A stretch of DNA of 64,000 nucleotides from Pseudarthrobacter sp. GA104 (GCF_009741265.1 NZ_WOWL01000001.1:3038001-3102000), one strand, 5' to 3'. Numbered from the stretch's first letter, positions 34,922 through 44,228 are shown. Numbers and translations are program-made. Notes: generated by a model from the letters alone, not told the origin.

Positions 34922-35650
34922 ATGAGGAAACCGGGCGGATCCATGGACTGGCATGGTGCTGTCAACGCGTGGCATGTGGCCGGCGGGGTGTACCGGATGG
35001 GGCGGCGGGAATGGCTCACGGAAGCGGGCTGGCAGCAGGCGTACGACGACGGCATCCGCACCGTGATCGATCTCCGCAACGCTGCGGAGGCGCGGCGCCG
35101 CAGCACGGACCCGGTGGTGGGCGGGGCGGCCTGGTCCGGCATGACTGTCGTTTCGGCGCCCACGGAGGAGCCGAACCATCCGCAGTTCACCGCGGTGGCC
35201 GGGCCCTACCTCAACGATCCTGCCCACTACGCGGAGAACGCCCGGCTCTTTCCGGGCAAGCTGGTGGGCGTCTTCAAGGAGCTGGCCGCCGCCTCCGTCC
35301 GGGGCGGCGCGGTGCTGCACTGCGCGGCCGGGCGTGACCGCAGCGGCATGGTGGCCGCCATGGTCCAGGACCTCGCGGGGGACTCCCGCCAGGACATTGC
35401 CGACGGCTACCGGCGCGCAGCCCGCGGCATCAATGAGCGCTACCGCACCCATGGGCCGCCCCATGCACGGGAACGCTACTTGCCCGAGGATGAACTTGGC
35501 CCCCTCCTCCAGTCGCGCGGAGAAGCCGTGGCCCACTTCGTGCGGACCCTGGACACGCGCGCTTTCCTGCTGGCCAACGGACTGAGTGTCCCCGAGCTGG
35601 ATGCGGTGCTGTCCCTCTGCGGAGCCGCCCGCGTCAAGGAACCACAATGA
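34922..35650 (+). CDS. Tyrosine-protein phosphatase (DSP/PtpB-like)
   Basis: A 242-residue protein with the phosphatase loop HCAAGRDRSGM near residue 137, which has the Cys and Arg of the CX5R motif, and an upstream acidic segment DLRNAAEARRR near 47. This fits the atypical dual-specificity/tyrosine phosphatase (Y_phosphatase3) family. The start may instead be an ATG at 34943. The stop overlaps the start of the secreted protease gene. A cell-surface or signalling role is possible but not shown. Confidence 0.85.
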   Translation: MRKPGGSMDWHGAVNAWHVAGGVYRMGRREWLTEAGWQQAYDDGIRTVIDLRNAAEARRRSTDPVVGGAAWSGMTVVSAPTEEPNHPQFTAVAGPYLNDPAHYAENARLFPGKLVGVFKELAAASVRGGAVLHCAAGRDRSGMVAAMVQDLAGDSRQDIADGYRRAARGINERYRTHGPPHARERYLPEDELGPLLQSRGEAVAHFVRTLDTRAFLLANGLSVPELDAVLSLCGAARVKEPQ

Positions 35651-37836
35651 GAACCGGTGCAGCGTTCCGCCGGGGCAAACGCGGTGTTGCCCTGGGCGCC
35701 GCCGCCGGCGTCCTCGCCGCATCCGTCCTGGGTTACGCTCCCGGCTGGGCCATGACGGAGGCGGAGGACGCGGCGCCGCCGGCTCCGGCTGCAACGTCCG
35801 GCCCTGCTGCCACTGCACCCGCCGCGGAAACGGGGAGCGCCGGGCTTTCGGAGGAGGGCCTCGCCGACGCGGTCCGGCGGGACCTGGGCCTCACCCCTGA
35901 GCAGTTCAATGCGGCAGGGGAGCTGGGCAGCCGGGCAGCTGCTGCCGCCAGCCGGCTGCGCGGCGTTCCCGGCTATACAGGCATCAGGCTGCAGGACAAC
36001 AGAATCATCGTGAGTGGTACGGGGGCCGAGCTGCAGTCGGCCGTCGACCGGCTGTCCGGCAGCCTGGCTGGCCTCAACCTTGAAGCGCCCGGCAGTTCAG
36101 CGTCGCAGCCCGCACCTGCTCCGGTTCCTGCGGCGACGGCCGCTCCCGGATCCCAAATCGCCGTGAGCACCGAACAGCTGTTCCACGCCTATCTGCGCGA
36201 GGTCGGAACCGCCGGCCTGCAGGCAGTGGTCTATTCCGGCGGCAAATTCGTCATCCGGACGGGCAGCATCGCCGCAGCCCAGGCAACGCAGGGCACGGGC
36301 GGGGCGCCCTCCACCCCGCCTGGCACGCTGGACACCACTGCCGCCCCCGGCAAGATATCGCCGTCGGAATTCGTCGCGAGGTACGCCAACGTAGTGCTCG
36401 ACGGCGGCGCGCCCCTTAAGCCTGAGGCGGAGGTCCCGGGCGGGGTGGGTTACCAAACGGACAAAGGCGAAATCTGCTCCACGGGATTTTCCGCGTTTGA
36501 TCCCTCGGGCCTGCCCGCGGTCCTCACGGCCGGGCACTGCACAGGTGACGGCGCGGCCACAACCGCGGACCTGTTGCTTCAGGGCGTGCCTGCCGGGCCC
36601 TTGGGTGCCTTCGAATTCAGCCAGCTGGGCGGGCCCGGCAATTCGAGGGTGCTGGACCCGAATATTCCCACGAACCAGGACGGCGCGGCACTTGAGGACC
36701 CCGGCAACGTGGGAACCGACATTGCGGTCGTCGGAGCGCTCAGCCCTGAACAGGACCCGGTGCCGGCCGCCAGCACGCACGGTGACACGCTGCAGCCGGG
36801 ACCGGACGTCAAAATCATCGGCACCGCCAGTCCGGTGGTTGGCATGGAGGTCTGCCGTTCGGGCTGGCGGACGGGATGGTCCTGCGGAACCGTGAGCGCC
36901 GTGGGGATCTTTTTGGTGGGAGGACCCGCCTATCCCGCGGACCCTGCCGATGTCCGCGCCTTCAACGGTTTCCTGTCCTACGACGTGCAATCCAGCGGCG
37001 GTGACTCCGGCGGTCCGTGGATCAGCGGAAACTACGCGGTAGGGACGCACAGCGCCGGCGACGACCCCCAGCCCAACGAACCCCCGCCGCCCAACTTCGC
37101 CGTCGCGGCTACCTTGGAGGGATCCCTGAAGGTCCTGCCCGGCTACCAACTGGAGCTCTTCCTCAACAAGCCGCTGGTTTCCTCGCCCGCGCCCGGCGGC
37201 GCCTATGAACCCGGACAGGTCGTCAGCGGAACCGTTCCAGCCGCCCCGGCCTCGGCCGTTGCCGCCGGGTCCGCCGTGCGGATTACCCTCCAGGGGCAGG
37301 AGCCGTTCGAGGTCCCGGTGAATGCTGACGGAAGCTGGAGTTTCACGGCACCGGACGGCAGGCAGACGCTCCGGTTCACCGCGGAGACGGTCAACGGCTT
37401 CAGCGTCTCGGGCGCCGCGGATTTCGGGTTTGCCCCTGTTGCACCGGCCCAACCCGCGCCGGCAGAACCCGTTCCGGCAGCGCCTGCCGACCCGGCTCCC
37501 GTCCCGGAGCCTCCGGCAGCCGCTGGTCCGGTACCGGCCGAACCTGCCCCTACAAATCCAGTCCCGGCAAATCCAGCCCCGGCGGACCCGGCCCCGTCCC
37601 CAACAGCTCCAGCCCCGGGGGACGACGGCGCCGCCGTCGTCCCCGGTCCGGCGTCCACCCCTCCTGCTGGCCTGGCGGACACGGGCGGCAACGCCAGGGA
37701 CGCGGCGGACGGGGGCAACCTCGCCTATACCGGCGCCAATGCCCTCCCGGCGGCGGGCGCGGCCGCGGCGGCCATCGCGGCCGGCGCGGTGCTCATGCTG
37801 CTGGTCCGGCGCCGGAGGCAGCGCACCCGGGACTAG
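35647..37836 (+). CDS. Secreted trypsin-like serine protease with LAYTG sortase anchor
   Basis: A 729-residue protein with a signal peptide (about 1-34), an alpha-lytic-protease-like propeptide region (about 65-200), an S1 domain (about 255-500) and a C-terminal Ala/Pro-rich linker. Triad segments: LTAGHC (His), GTDIAVV (Asp), SSGGDSGGPW (Ser). Near the C-terminus come LAYTG, a hydrophobic helix and RRRRQRTRD, the signals for covalent wall attachment by a class E sortase (LAXTG). A beta-sandwich-like region after the protease (about 515-600) may bind surface polymer. Start overlaps the phosphatase stop (ATGA). The gene converges on the thioesterase with a 4-base overlap. Confidence 0.87.
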   Translation: MRTGAAFRRGKRGVALGAAAGVLAASVLGYAPGWAMTEAEDAAPPAPAATSGPAATAPAAETGSAGLSEEGLADAVRRDLGLTPEQFNAAGELGSRAAAAASRLRGVPGYTGIRLQDNRIIVSGTGAELQSAVDRLSGSLAGLNLEAPGSSASQPAPAPVPAATAAPGSQIAVSTEQLFHAYLREVGTAGLQAVVYSGGKFVIRTGSIAAAQATQGTGGAPSTPPGTLDTTAAPGKISPSEFVARYANVVLDGGAPLKPEAEVPGGVGYQTDKGEICSTGFSAFDPSGLPAVLTAGHCTGDGAATTADLLLQGVPAGPLGAFEFSQLGGPGNSRVLDPNIPTNQDGAALEDPGNVGTDIAVVGALSPEQDPVPAASTHGDTLQPGPDVKIIGTASPVVGMEVCRSGWRTGWSCGTVSAVGIFLVGGPAYPADPADVRAFNGFLSYDVQSSGGDSGGPWISGNYAVGTHSAGDDPQPNEPPPPNFAVAATLEGSLKVLPGYQLELFLNKPLVSSPAPGGAYEPGQVVSGTVPAAPASAVAAGSAVRITLQGQEPFEVPVNADGSWSFTAPDGRQTLRFTAETVNGFSVSGAADFGFAPVAPAQPAPAEPVPAAPADPAPVPEPPAAAGPVPAEPAPTNPVPANPAPADPAPSPTAPAPGDDGAAVVPGPASTPPAGLADTGGNARDAADGGNLAYTGANALPAAGAAAAAIAAGAVLMLLVRRRRQRTRD

Positions 37837-38294
37837 GCTTCGGCGGCGGGCTTCTTGTGCCGCCTCATCAGCAGGTTGGTGATGCGCAGGGTGCAGAGCC
37901 GCTGGCCGGCCTCGTTGGTGATCAGTACCTCGTGGGTGGTGAGCGTGCCGCCCAGGTGGATGGGCGTGGCGGTGATGGTGATCTGCCCCTCGCGTGCGGA
38001 GCGGTGGTGGGTGGCCGAGACGTCCACGCCCACCGCGGTCTTGCCCAGGGTGCTCGCGTGGATCACCGCCGCCCAGGACCCGACGGCCTCGCCCACGGCA
38101 AGGGAGGCGCCGCCGTGGAGCAGTCCGAACGACTGCCGGTTGCCCTCCACCGGCATGGTGGCCACCACGCGCTGGACGGACTCCTCGACGATCTTCACGC
38201 CCATCTTCTCGTCCAGCTCCCCGAGCGTGATCTTCCACAGCTCGTGCGCGGAGGGCTGGTTCTCGGCAGCATCCATGGGTGACGGGGCGCTCAT
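37833..38294 (-). CDS. PaaI-type hotdog thioesterase
   Basis: A 153-residue hotdog-fold acyl-CoA thioesterase with the active-site helix GLLHGGASLAVGEAVG near residue 57. It probably hydrolyses dead-end aryl- or acyl-CoA to recover CoA. It diverges from paaZ across a 145-base region with a PaaR-like operator, which ties it to phenylacetate degradation. AAAGGAGA lies about five bases before the ATG. Confidence 0.84.
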   Translation of the reverse strand: MSAPSPMDAAENQPSAHELWKITLGELDEKMGVKIVEESVQRVVATMPVEGNRQSFGLLHGGASLAVGEAVGSWAAVIHASTLGKTAVGVDVSATHHRSAREGQITITATPIHLGGTLTTHEVLITNEAGQRLCTLRITNLLMRRHKKPAAEA

Positions 38295-38370
38295 ACATTC
38301 TCCTTTGGGTGGCCGGATTCAGTCCCGGCCTTCTAGTGTGCAGCACGGCACTTCATGTATGGTGAATATA

Positions 38371-38392
38371 TTACCGAACGGACGGTCAGTAA
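38371..38392. promoter_or_regulatory. PaaR-like operator B between thioesterase and paaZ
   Basis: A 22-bp imperfect palindrome (TTACCGAACGG followed by an inverted half ending GTCAGTAA), 16 of 22 positions symmetric. Its core fits the ACCGNNCGNNCGGTNAGT part of the PaaR operator known from Corynebacterium. It overlaps TATATT at 38367-38372, a likely -10 for paaZ. Confidence 0.8.
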
Positions 38393-38439
38393 TCATTGGC
38401 CGATTCTGCCTGCCCCCTTGTTGGAAGGACCCGTCAACG

Positions 38440-40551
38440 ATGACCACCACCGCCACAGCTCCCCAGGCCACGGTCGACACCGTGGAGACAGTGCCCAGCT
38501 TCATCATGGATTCCTGGTGGACTCCCGACGCCGGATCGGCCGGGTCCGCGACGCCCGTCAGGGACGCAAGCACGGGGGAGATCCTGGCCAAGGTGAGCAC
38601 TGAAGGGCTGGACCTGGCTGCGGTCGTGGACTACGGCCGCACCACCGGCCAGCAGGAGCTCGGCCGGTTCACCTTCCACCAGCGTGCCCTCAAGCTGAAG
38701 GAGCTCGCCCAGTACCTCAATGCCCGGCGCGAGCACTTCTACACGTTCTCGGCCCAGACGGGCGCCACCAAGGTGGACTCCATGATCGATATCGACGGCG
38801 GCATCGGCGTGCTCTTCACGTTCGGTTCCAAGGGCCGGCGCGAACTGCCCAACTCGCAGGTGGTGGTGGACGGCCCCATGGAGGTCCTGTCCAAGGACGG
38901 CTCCTTCGCCGGCGAACACATCTACACCCGCATCCCCGGCGTCGCCGTGCAGATCAACGCCTTCAACTTCCCGGTCTGGGGCATGCTGGAAAAGTTCGCC
39001 CCGGCCTTCCTCGCCGGCGTCCCCACCATCGTCAAGCCCGCAACGCCCACCGGCTACGTGGCGGCCGCAGTGGTCAAGGCCATCGTCGAATCGAACATCC
39101 TGCCCAAGGGCTCGCTGCAGCTGATCTCCGGCTCCGTCCGCGGGCTGCTGGACGTCCTGGACTACCGCGACCTGGTGGCCTTCACCGGCTCCGCATCCAC
39201 CGCGCTTTCCCTGAAGGCCCACCCCAACGTGGTCCAGGGCGGGGTCCGCTTCACTTCCGAAACGGACTCCCTGAACGCCGCCATCCTCGGCCCGGACGCG
39301 GTGGAAGGGACGCCTGAATTCGATGCCTTCGTAAAATCGGTGGTCACGGAAATGACGGCGAAGGCAGGGCAGAAGTGCACCGCCATCCGCCGTGCCATCG
39401 TGCCGCAGGAGCTGGTTGCCGCAGTCTCAGCGGCCATCGGCAAGCGGATCTCCGAGCGCGTTGTCCTGGGCGATCCCCGGGCCGACGGCGTCACCATGGG
39501 TGCGCTCGCTTCAGTGGAGCAGCTCCGGGACGTCCGCGCCGCCGTCCAGTCGATGCTCGACGCCGGCGGTGAGCTTGCGTACGGAACCCTCGATTCGCCG
39601 TCGGTCACCTCCGCAGACGGAACCACCGGCGTGGTGGACGGCGGGGCGTTCATGGCTCCCGTCGTCTTGAACTGGCAGGACCCTGAGGCCGAGGAAGTGC
39701 ACTCGCTCGAGGCGTTCGGTCCCGTTTCGTCCGTGATCGGGTACAAGGACATTCCCGACGCCGTCCGCCTCGCCGCCCGCGGCGGCGGCTCCCTGGTGGC
39801 CTCGGTCTGCACCAACGATCCTTCCGTGGCCCGCGAACTTGTCACGGGGATCGCGGCGCACCACGGACGTGTCCTGATGCTCAACCGCGAGGACGCGCGT
39901 TCGTCAACGGGCCACGGTTCGCCCGTGCCGCACCTGGTCCACGGTGGTCCCGGCCGTGCGGGCGGCGGCGAGGAACTGGGCGGCATCCGGTCGGTGATGC
40001 ACCACATGCAGCGCACGGCCATCCAGGGCTCGCCGAACATGCTCACCGCCGTCACCGGACTGTGGCACGCCGGCGCGGACCGCAACTTCACCCTGGAAAC
40101 CGAGGGGACCCACCCGTTCCGGAAATCGCTGGAGACGCTGCGGATCGGTGACGCCGTCCGCTCGGACCTGCGCCAGGTCACGCTGGAGGACATCACCGCG
40201 TTTGCCAACTCCACCGGCGACACGTTCTACGCCCACACCAACCAGGAGGCCGCGGAAGCCAACCCGTTCTTCCCGGGCATCGTGGCCCACGGCTACCTCC
40301 TGCTTGCCTGGGGCGCCGGACTGTTCGTGGAGCCTGCCCCGGGCCCGGTCCTGGCCAACTACGGGCTGGAGAACCTGCGCTTCATCACCCCTGTGGCCGC
40401 AGGTGATTCGATTCGGGTGACCCTCACGGCCAAGAAGATCACCCCCCGCGAAACCGACGAATACGGCGAGGTGGCCTGGGACGCCGTGCTCACCAACCAG
40501 GACGACGAGATCGTGGCCACCTACGACGTCCTCACCCTCGTCGCCAAGTAG
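38440..40551 (+). CDS. paaZ: Bifunctional oxepin-CoA hydrolase / 3-oxo-5,6-dehydrosuberyl-CoA semialdehyde dehydrogenase
   Basis: A 703-residue fusion. Residues about 25-530 are an aldehyde dehydrogenase with the catalytic Cys in KAGQKCTAIRRAIV near 312; residues about 555-700 are a MaoC-like hydratase with TFYAHTNQEAAEANP and PGIVAHGYLL. PaaZ opens the oxepin-CoA ring and oxidises the resulting aldehyde. GGAAGGA is about 11 bases before ATG 38440, a long spacing, but family similarity starts here. Operator B lies just upstream. The paaABCDE epoxidase genes are not in this window. Confidence 0.93.
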   Translation: MTTTATAPQATVDTVETVPSFIMDSWWTPDAGSAGSATPVRDASTGEILAKVSTEGLDLAAVVDYGRTTGQQELGRFTFHQRALKLKELAQYLNARREHFYTFSAQTGATKVDSMIDIDGGIGVLFTFGSKGRRELPNSQVVVDGPMEVLSKDGSFAGEHIYTRIPGVAVQINAFNFPVWGMLEKFAPAFLAGVPTIVKPATPTGYVAAAVVKAIVESNILPKGSLQLISGSVRGLLDVLDYRDLVAFTGSASTALSLKAHPNVVQGGVRFTSETDSLNAAILGPDAVEGTPEFDAFVKSVVTEMTAKAGQKCTAIRRAIVPQELVAAVSAAIGKRISERVVLGDPRADGVTMGALASVEQLRDVRAAVQSMLDAGGELAYGTLDSPSVTSADGTTGVVDGGAFMAPVVLNWQDPEAEEVHSLEAFGPVSSVIGYKDIPDAVRLAARGGGSLVASVCTNDPSVARELVTGIAAHHGRVLMLNREDARSSTGHGSPVPHLVHGGPGRAGGGEELGGIRSVMHHMQRTAIQGSPNMLTAVTGLWHAGADRNFTLETEGTHPFRKSLETLRIGDAVRSDLRQVTLEDITAFANSTGDTFYAHTNQEAAEANPFFPGIVAHGYLLLAWGAGLFVEPAPGPVLANYGLENLRFITPVAAGDSIRVTLTAKKITPRETDEYGEVAWDAVLTNQDDEIVATYDVLTLVAK

Positions 40552-40563
40552 CCCACGCCCCCC

Positions 40564-40697
40564 CCGGACGCTCTATCACTTAACGCGGGTTTCCCCCGGA
40601 CGCTCTCTCACTTAACGCGGGTTTCCCCCGGACGCTCTATCACCTGCCGGCGACAGGTGATAGAGCGTTGGCGCTTAAGCCGCATTAAGTGAGAGAG
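40564..40697. repeat. 32-bp tandem repeat with adjoining palindrome
   Basis: Two near-identical 32-bp units start at 40564 and 40596; each contains ACGCTCT(A/C)TCACTTAACG and GGGTTTCCC. A third partial unit (40628) turns into a 15-bp palindrome, ACGCTCTATCACCTG at 40632-40646 and its inverse at 40654-40668. An inverted half copy, CATTAAGTGAGAGAG, follows at 40683-40697. The same unit recurs at 61519-61600. No coding role seen. Confidence 0.8.
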
Positions 40698-40786
40698 GGT
40701 GTGGGTCTTCCTGCGGGAAGTGAGGGAGCGCGGGGATCTTTTTGGCTGGCGGAAGCGTAAAATTCTGCCCGTAGGAGGTGGCCCTT

Positions 40787-41194
40787 ATGAGCCTAAGAAT
40801 GAACACAGCCACGACGGTCCTGCCAGTCGACGATCCAGCACGCGCCCGTAGGTTCTACACCGAAAAGCTCGGACTCCCGCTCCGCGGCAAGGCAGACGAT
40901 GGAAGCGAATTGCTCGGCAGCGACGGCGGCCCGATGCTGCAGTTGTTGCCGGTTTCGGACGGTAAGCACTCCGAGCACACCGCCCTGAGCTTTGAGGTGA
41001 CGGACATCGAGAGGACAGTCCGGGACATGGAGGCCAGGGGCGTCAGGTTCCAGGATTATGACCTGCCGAACCTGAGGACCGAGAACCATATCTGCACAAC
41101 CGACTCGGAAAAATGTGCCTGGTTCATGGACACCGAGCACAACATCCTCTGCGTCCACGAGAAGCTGGGCGTCCAGGCCGAGTACGAGCTCTAG
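40787..41194 (+). CDS. VOC-fold protein
   Basis: A 135-residue glyoxalase/bleomycin-resistance fold protein. ATG 40787 is chosen because AGGAGG (40773-40778) lies eight bases upstream; a GTG at 40778 overlaps that site and is unlikely. VLPVDDPARARRFYTEKLG is the standard first module; the second ends in DTEHNILCVHEKLG. His and Glu residues could bind metal. Substrate unknown. It is monocistronic. Confidence 0.86.
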   Translation: MSLRMNTATTVLPVDDPARARRFYTEKLGLPLRGKADDGSELLGSDGGPMLQLLPVSDGKHSEHTALSFEVTDIERTVRDMEARGVRFQDYDLPNLRTENHICTTDSEKCAWFMDTEHNILCVHEKLGVQAEYEL

Positions 41195-41223
41195 CGGCAC
41201 AGCGAACGCCCCCAAAACACAGA

Positions 41224-41251
41224 AGGGCGCCCCGGGTTTCCGGGGCGCCCT
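41224..41251. terminator. Bidirectional terminator
   Basis: A 12-bp perfect stem (AGGGCGCCCCGG with its inverse) around a GTTT loop between convergent genes. The minus strand continues into TTCTGTGTTTT. Confidence 0.8.
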
Positions 41252-41276
41252 GCTGCCGTTTCGGCAGGAAGCGGGG

Positions 41277-41582
41277 TCAGGATTCGGCGCCGCCATGCAG
41301 GCCGTCGTCGCTGCTGTCATCCTCGCGGCCGGTGCCGTGCCCGCTTTCGCTTTGATCGGAAAGGTCCATGTTGCCCCGGGCCTCCGCCATAGTGGGGCCG
41401 CCGGAGGGGACGCTGTAGGTGTCCGGGCGGATGCCGTGGGACTGTTCCTCGATCAGTGCCTGCTCTTCGCTGAAGCGGATGGCGTTGGCTTCGTCTCCGG
41501 CGTCGCCGGTTAGGTCTTCGCGGATCTTTGAGGGGTCCGGAATGATGTATCCGGCCTCTGCGTCGTCCTTGGGGTGGCTCAT
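41277..41582 (-). CDS. Small acidic hypothetical protein
   Basis: A 101-residue very hydrophilic, acidic protein, probably disordered, starting MSHPKDDAEAGYIIPDPSK. Its gene follows the HtrA-like gene by 12 bases and is probably cotranscribed. AGGAAGG lies upstream of the ATG. No family recognised. Confidence 0.7.
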   Translation of the reverse strand: MSHPKDDAEAGYIIPDPSKIREDLTGDAGDEANAIRFSEEQALIEEQSHGIRPDTYSVPSGGPTMAEARGNMDLSDQSESGHGTGREDDSSDDGLHGGAES

Positions 41583-41594
41583 GTTCTTACCTTC

Positions 41595-42701
41595 CTATCG
41601 GGTGTTACTTGTGGGCCGGGCGATGAGGTCCGCCTTGACGTCAAGGCTCTGACCTCCCCGCTTGACCTTGAAGCCTACGGTATCGCCGGGGTTGCGGCCG
41701 CGGAGTTCCGCCAGGAGCTTCTCCGGTGCGTTCAGTTCCACGCCTTCCATCGACTCCAGCACGTCGCCCGGCCGGATGCCCGCACGTGCCGCCGGACCGC
41801 CGTCGTCCACTGCCAGGACCACGACGCCGGTACTGGCGTCAATGCCCAGCTGCTCGGCGATCTGGGCCGTAAGTTCGCCGGGCGTGAGGCCCAGGTAGGC
41901 GTGCTCGGCAGTGCCGTCCGCCAGCAGCTCCTCGGCCACCTCCACGGCCGTCGCGGCGGGAATGGCGAATCCCAAAGCCACGGCGCCTGCAGACGGCGGG
42001 ATGTAGGCCTCGCTGATGCCAATGATTTCGCCGCGCATGTTGATGACGGCGCCGCCGGAGTTGCCGGGGCTGATGGGGGCATCGGTCTGGATCAGGTCCA
42101 CGAGGGACAGGCTGTTGGAGGCGGAGCCCGGGATGGAGCGGTGCAGTCCCGAGATGATGCCGGCCGTGGCGGTGTTCTCGAAGCCCAGGGGAGAGCCCAG
42201 CACCACGGCCCCCTCACCAACGCGCGGCAGGTTGGCCTGGTAGACGGGTTTGGGCAGGCCGGTGCGCTTTGCCTGCACCAGGGCGAGGTCGGTGACAGGA
42301 TCCGTGGCCTTGACCGTTCCCTCCACCCGCTGGCCGTCGGCAAAGGCAACTTCCACCGTGGTGTTGCCCCGGATCACGTGTTCGTTCGTGAGGATGAGGC
42401 CGTCCTCGGAATAGACAACGCCGCTGCCCAGGCCGCCCTCGGTGAAGATGGTCACCACGGACGGCGCGAGGTTCTCCACGAGCTGGGGGATGTCGCCCGC
42501 CGCGGCCGGTGCCGGGGCCGGCGAAGAGCTGCCCGGCGTGGCGGTGGAGGTGGAAGTGGGAGTGGCGGTTGTGGTGTCGCTGGGCGCCGGGGGACTTGGC
42601 GTCCCGGTGCAGCCGCTGAGGGCCAGTGCGGCCGCGAGGGCGGTGGTTCCAAGTACTGTCCGCAGGCGGTCTGTACGCCGCGGACCGCTGGCTTGGCTCA
42701 T
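41595..42701 (-). CDS. HtrA/DegP-like S1C serine protease lipoprotein with PDZ domain
   Basis: A 368-residue protein. The signal ends in the lipobox ALSGC (Cys near residue 31), followed by a Thr/Pro/Ser-rich spacer to about 68. The protease domain has TNEHVI (His), TDLALV (Asp) and PGNSGGAV (Ser); a single PDZ domain follows (about 268-355). HtrA-type proteases clear damaged exported proteins. GGAGGT lies five bases before the ATG. Confidence 0.9.
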   Translation of the reverse strand: MSQASGPRRTDRLRTVLGTTALAAALALSGCTGTPSPPAPSDTTTATPTSTSTATPGSSSPAPAPAAAGDIPQLVENLAPSVVTIFTEGGLGSGVVYSEDGLILTNEHVIRGNTTVEVAFADGQRVEGTVKATDPVTDLALVQAKRTGLPKPVYQANLPRVGEGAVVLGSPLGFENTATAGIISGLHRSIPGSASNSLSLVDLIQTDAPISPGNSGGAVINMRGEIIGISEAYIPPSAGAVALGFAIPAATAVEVAEELLADGTAEHAYLGLTPGELTAQIAEQLGIDASTGVVVLAVDDGGPAARAGIRPGDVLESMEGVELNAPEKLLAELRGRNPGDTVGFKVKRGGQSLDVKADLIARPTSNTR

Positions 42702-42965
42702 TGGTACCTCCCTGCGGATGCTGGTTTTCTACCACGGTAGCCGGGGAGCGGGCCAAATACCAAGCACGCTTATTATCCGCGTTCCGTCGCGCGCGGCGGC
42801 GCCCGGATAACGTCACCGGCGAGACGGGGCCGGGCCGTAGCCGGCGGACGCGGGGCTGCCCGGAAGGCACTGCCGAAGGGCCCTATCTGCGCTCCTGGGG
42901 CGGTGCTAGCCTTCGGGCATCCAGCCCGGCCGGGAGGGACAATTAATCGGAAGAAGAGGCGCTTC

Positions 42966-43547
42966 ATGCGTACTGCAAACTCGAATCCAAGAACCCGCAT
43001 CGCAGCGATAGCGGGCCTGGCAGCTGCTTTGGGAAGCGCCTTGGTCGCAGCACCACCAGCACAGGCCGCTGACGTCTTCAGGATGCAGTACACCTCCGAG
43101 TACGCGCAGGCGTATACAAGCACGATGTCTGAGGACGGATGCGCCTTCAGCTCCATATCGGCTGCCGCGGGAACCGCATTCGGCGGCGGCACCACCATGT
43201 TCTACTCTTCGTCCAGCTTCAACGTCTGCACCGGGGAGGGCTACTCAGTCTACGGCGAAGCCCCGACAGAGGTGTTCACTTTCGAACGCACTTCGGTACA
43301 TGCCACCGCCACAGTGCCGCTTTCCGACGGGACCGACATCGGCTTGGACCTCACGTGGCAGGGTACGGGAACGATCGAACGCGGCGGCAGCACGTCGAGG
43401 GACATCCTGCCCGGACAGTTCGTGCAGCGAACCACCAACCACGGCACTATCCAGGAGGCAGTGGTCAGCGGGACGCTCTCGTTCGAGAACGCCTACATCT
43501 CAGCCTCGAAGGGCTCTTCGATGACGGTGGTCATCGCCAGCCAGTGA
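42966..43547 (+). CDS. Secreted hypothetical protein
   Basis: A 193-residue protein with a Sec signal peptide ending near residue 34 (PPAQA, cleavage after Ala). The mature part is rich in Ser, Thr and Tyr with two cysteines (in DGCAF and NVCTG) that could form a disulfide, and looks all-beta. No domain recognised. GAAGAAGAGG precedes the ATG. The 264 bases upstream contain a CTACC/GGTAG dyad and a TTATCCG/CGGATAA inverted repeat but no recognised operator. Confidence 0.72.
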   Translation: MRTANSNPRTRIAAIAGLAAALGSALVAAPPAQAADVFRMQYTSEYAQAYTSTMSEDGCAFSSISAAAGTAFGGGTTMFYSSSSFNVCTGEGYSVYGEAPTEVFTFERTSVHATATVPLSDGTDIGLDLTWQGTGTIERGGSTSRDILPGQFVQRTTNHGTIQEAVVSGTLSFENAYISASKGSSMTVVIASQ

Positions 43548-43592
43548 GGGGGGCGGCGTAGGCCAGTGCCGCGAGACCCGTACTGCAGGCTG

Positions 43593-44198
43593 CTAGGGTT
43601 CCGCGTGCAGGCCGTCGAACGCCATGGTGATCACGTCGTCCGCCAGCCGTTCGGGCGAGAGGGAGCCGCCCGGTTTGTACCACTCAACGATGGAGTTGAT
43701 CATGCCGAACAGCAGGCGGGTGACGGTTCGCGGATCGATGTCCTGGCGCAGCGAGCCCTCGTCCCGGGCGGCGGAGATCAGCCCGGCAACCTTGTGGTCG
43801 AACGCGCGACGGCGTTCCAGGGCGTCCCGCTCTATCTCGGTGTTGCCGCGCAGGCGCAGGAGCAGCGTGACGAACGGCAGCCGGTCCACCAGCACCGCCA
43901 CGGTTTGCCGCAGCACAAACTCCAGGCGCGCATCCGCCGCGCCGGACACAGCCGCGGGTTCTTCCAGGATGGCCTCGAGCCCGCCGAGCGCGTGGTCCAG
44001 TGCGAGTTTGAGGAGGTCGCCCTTGGAGGGGACGTGGTGGTAGATGGCAGACTTTGAAATGCCGAGGTTGTCCGCCAGGATCCCCATTGAGGTGGCGTCG
44101 TAGCCGTGCCGGTTGAAGACGTCGACGGCGATGCGGAGCACCGATTGCTGGTCGTACCCCGGGCGGCCGCGCTTGGTGGGCGCATCAGTTGTGGACAT
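43593..44198 (-). CDS. paaR: TetR-family regulator, probable PaaR
   Basis: A 201-residue TetR protein with helix-turn-helix MGILADNLGISKSAIYHHVPSK-type sequence (about residues 31-52; core SKSAIYHHV) and a ligand-binding C-terminal domain. It sits within the phenylacetate genes, and four similar 22-bp palindromes lie at pathway promoters and at its own promoter, so it is the best candidate for the repressor relieved by phenylacetyl-CoA. ATG 44198 is preferred over one at 44207 because the latter overlaps the operator. Confidence 0.82.
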   Translation of the reverse strand: MSTTDAPTKRGRPGYDQQSVLRIAVDVFNRHGYDATSMGILADNLGISKSAIYHHVPSKGDLLKLALDHALGGLEAILEEPAAVSGAADARLEFVLRQTVAVLVDRLPFVTLLLRLRGNTEIERDALERRRAFDHKVAGLISAARDEGSLRQDIDPRTVTRLLFGMINSIVEWYKPGGSLSPERLADDVITMAFDGLHAEP

Positions 44199-44206
44199 AC
44201 CGGCCA

Positions 44207-44228
44207 TTTTCTCATGAACGTTCGGTTA
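44207..44228. promoter_or_regulatory. PaaR-like operator D at the regulator's own promoter
   Basis: On the minus strand the 22-bp site starts TAACCGAACGTTCAT. It agrees with site C at 17 of 22 positions. Its place right before the regulator start predicts autoregulation; it is 110 bases from the divergent MBL-MDR gene. Confidence 0.65.

Noticed and set aside
40564..40627. 32-bp direct repeats as a CRISPR array
   Set aside because: Units are contiguous without spacers and there are no cas genes.
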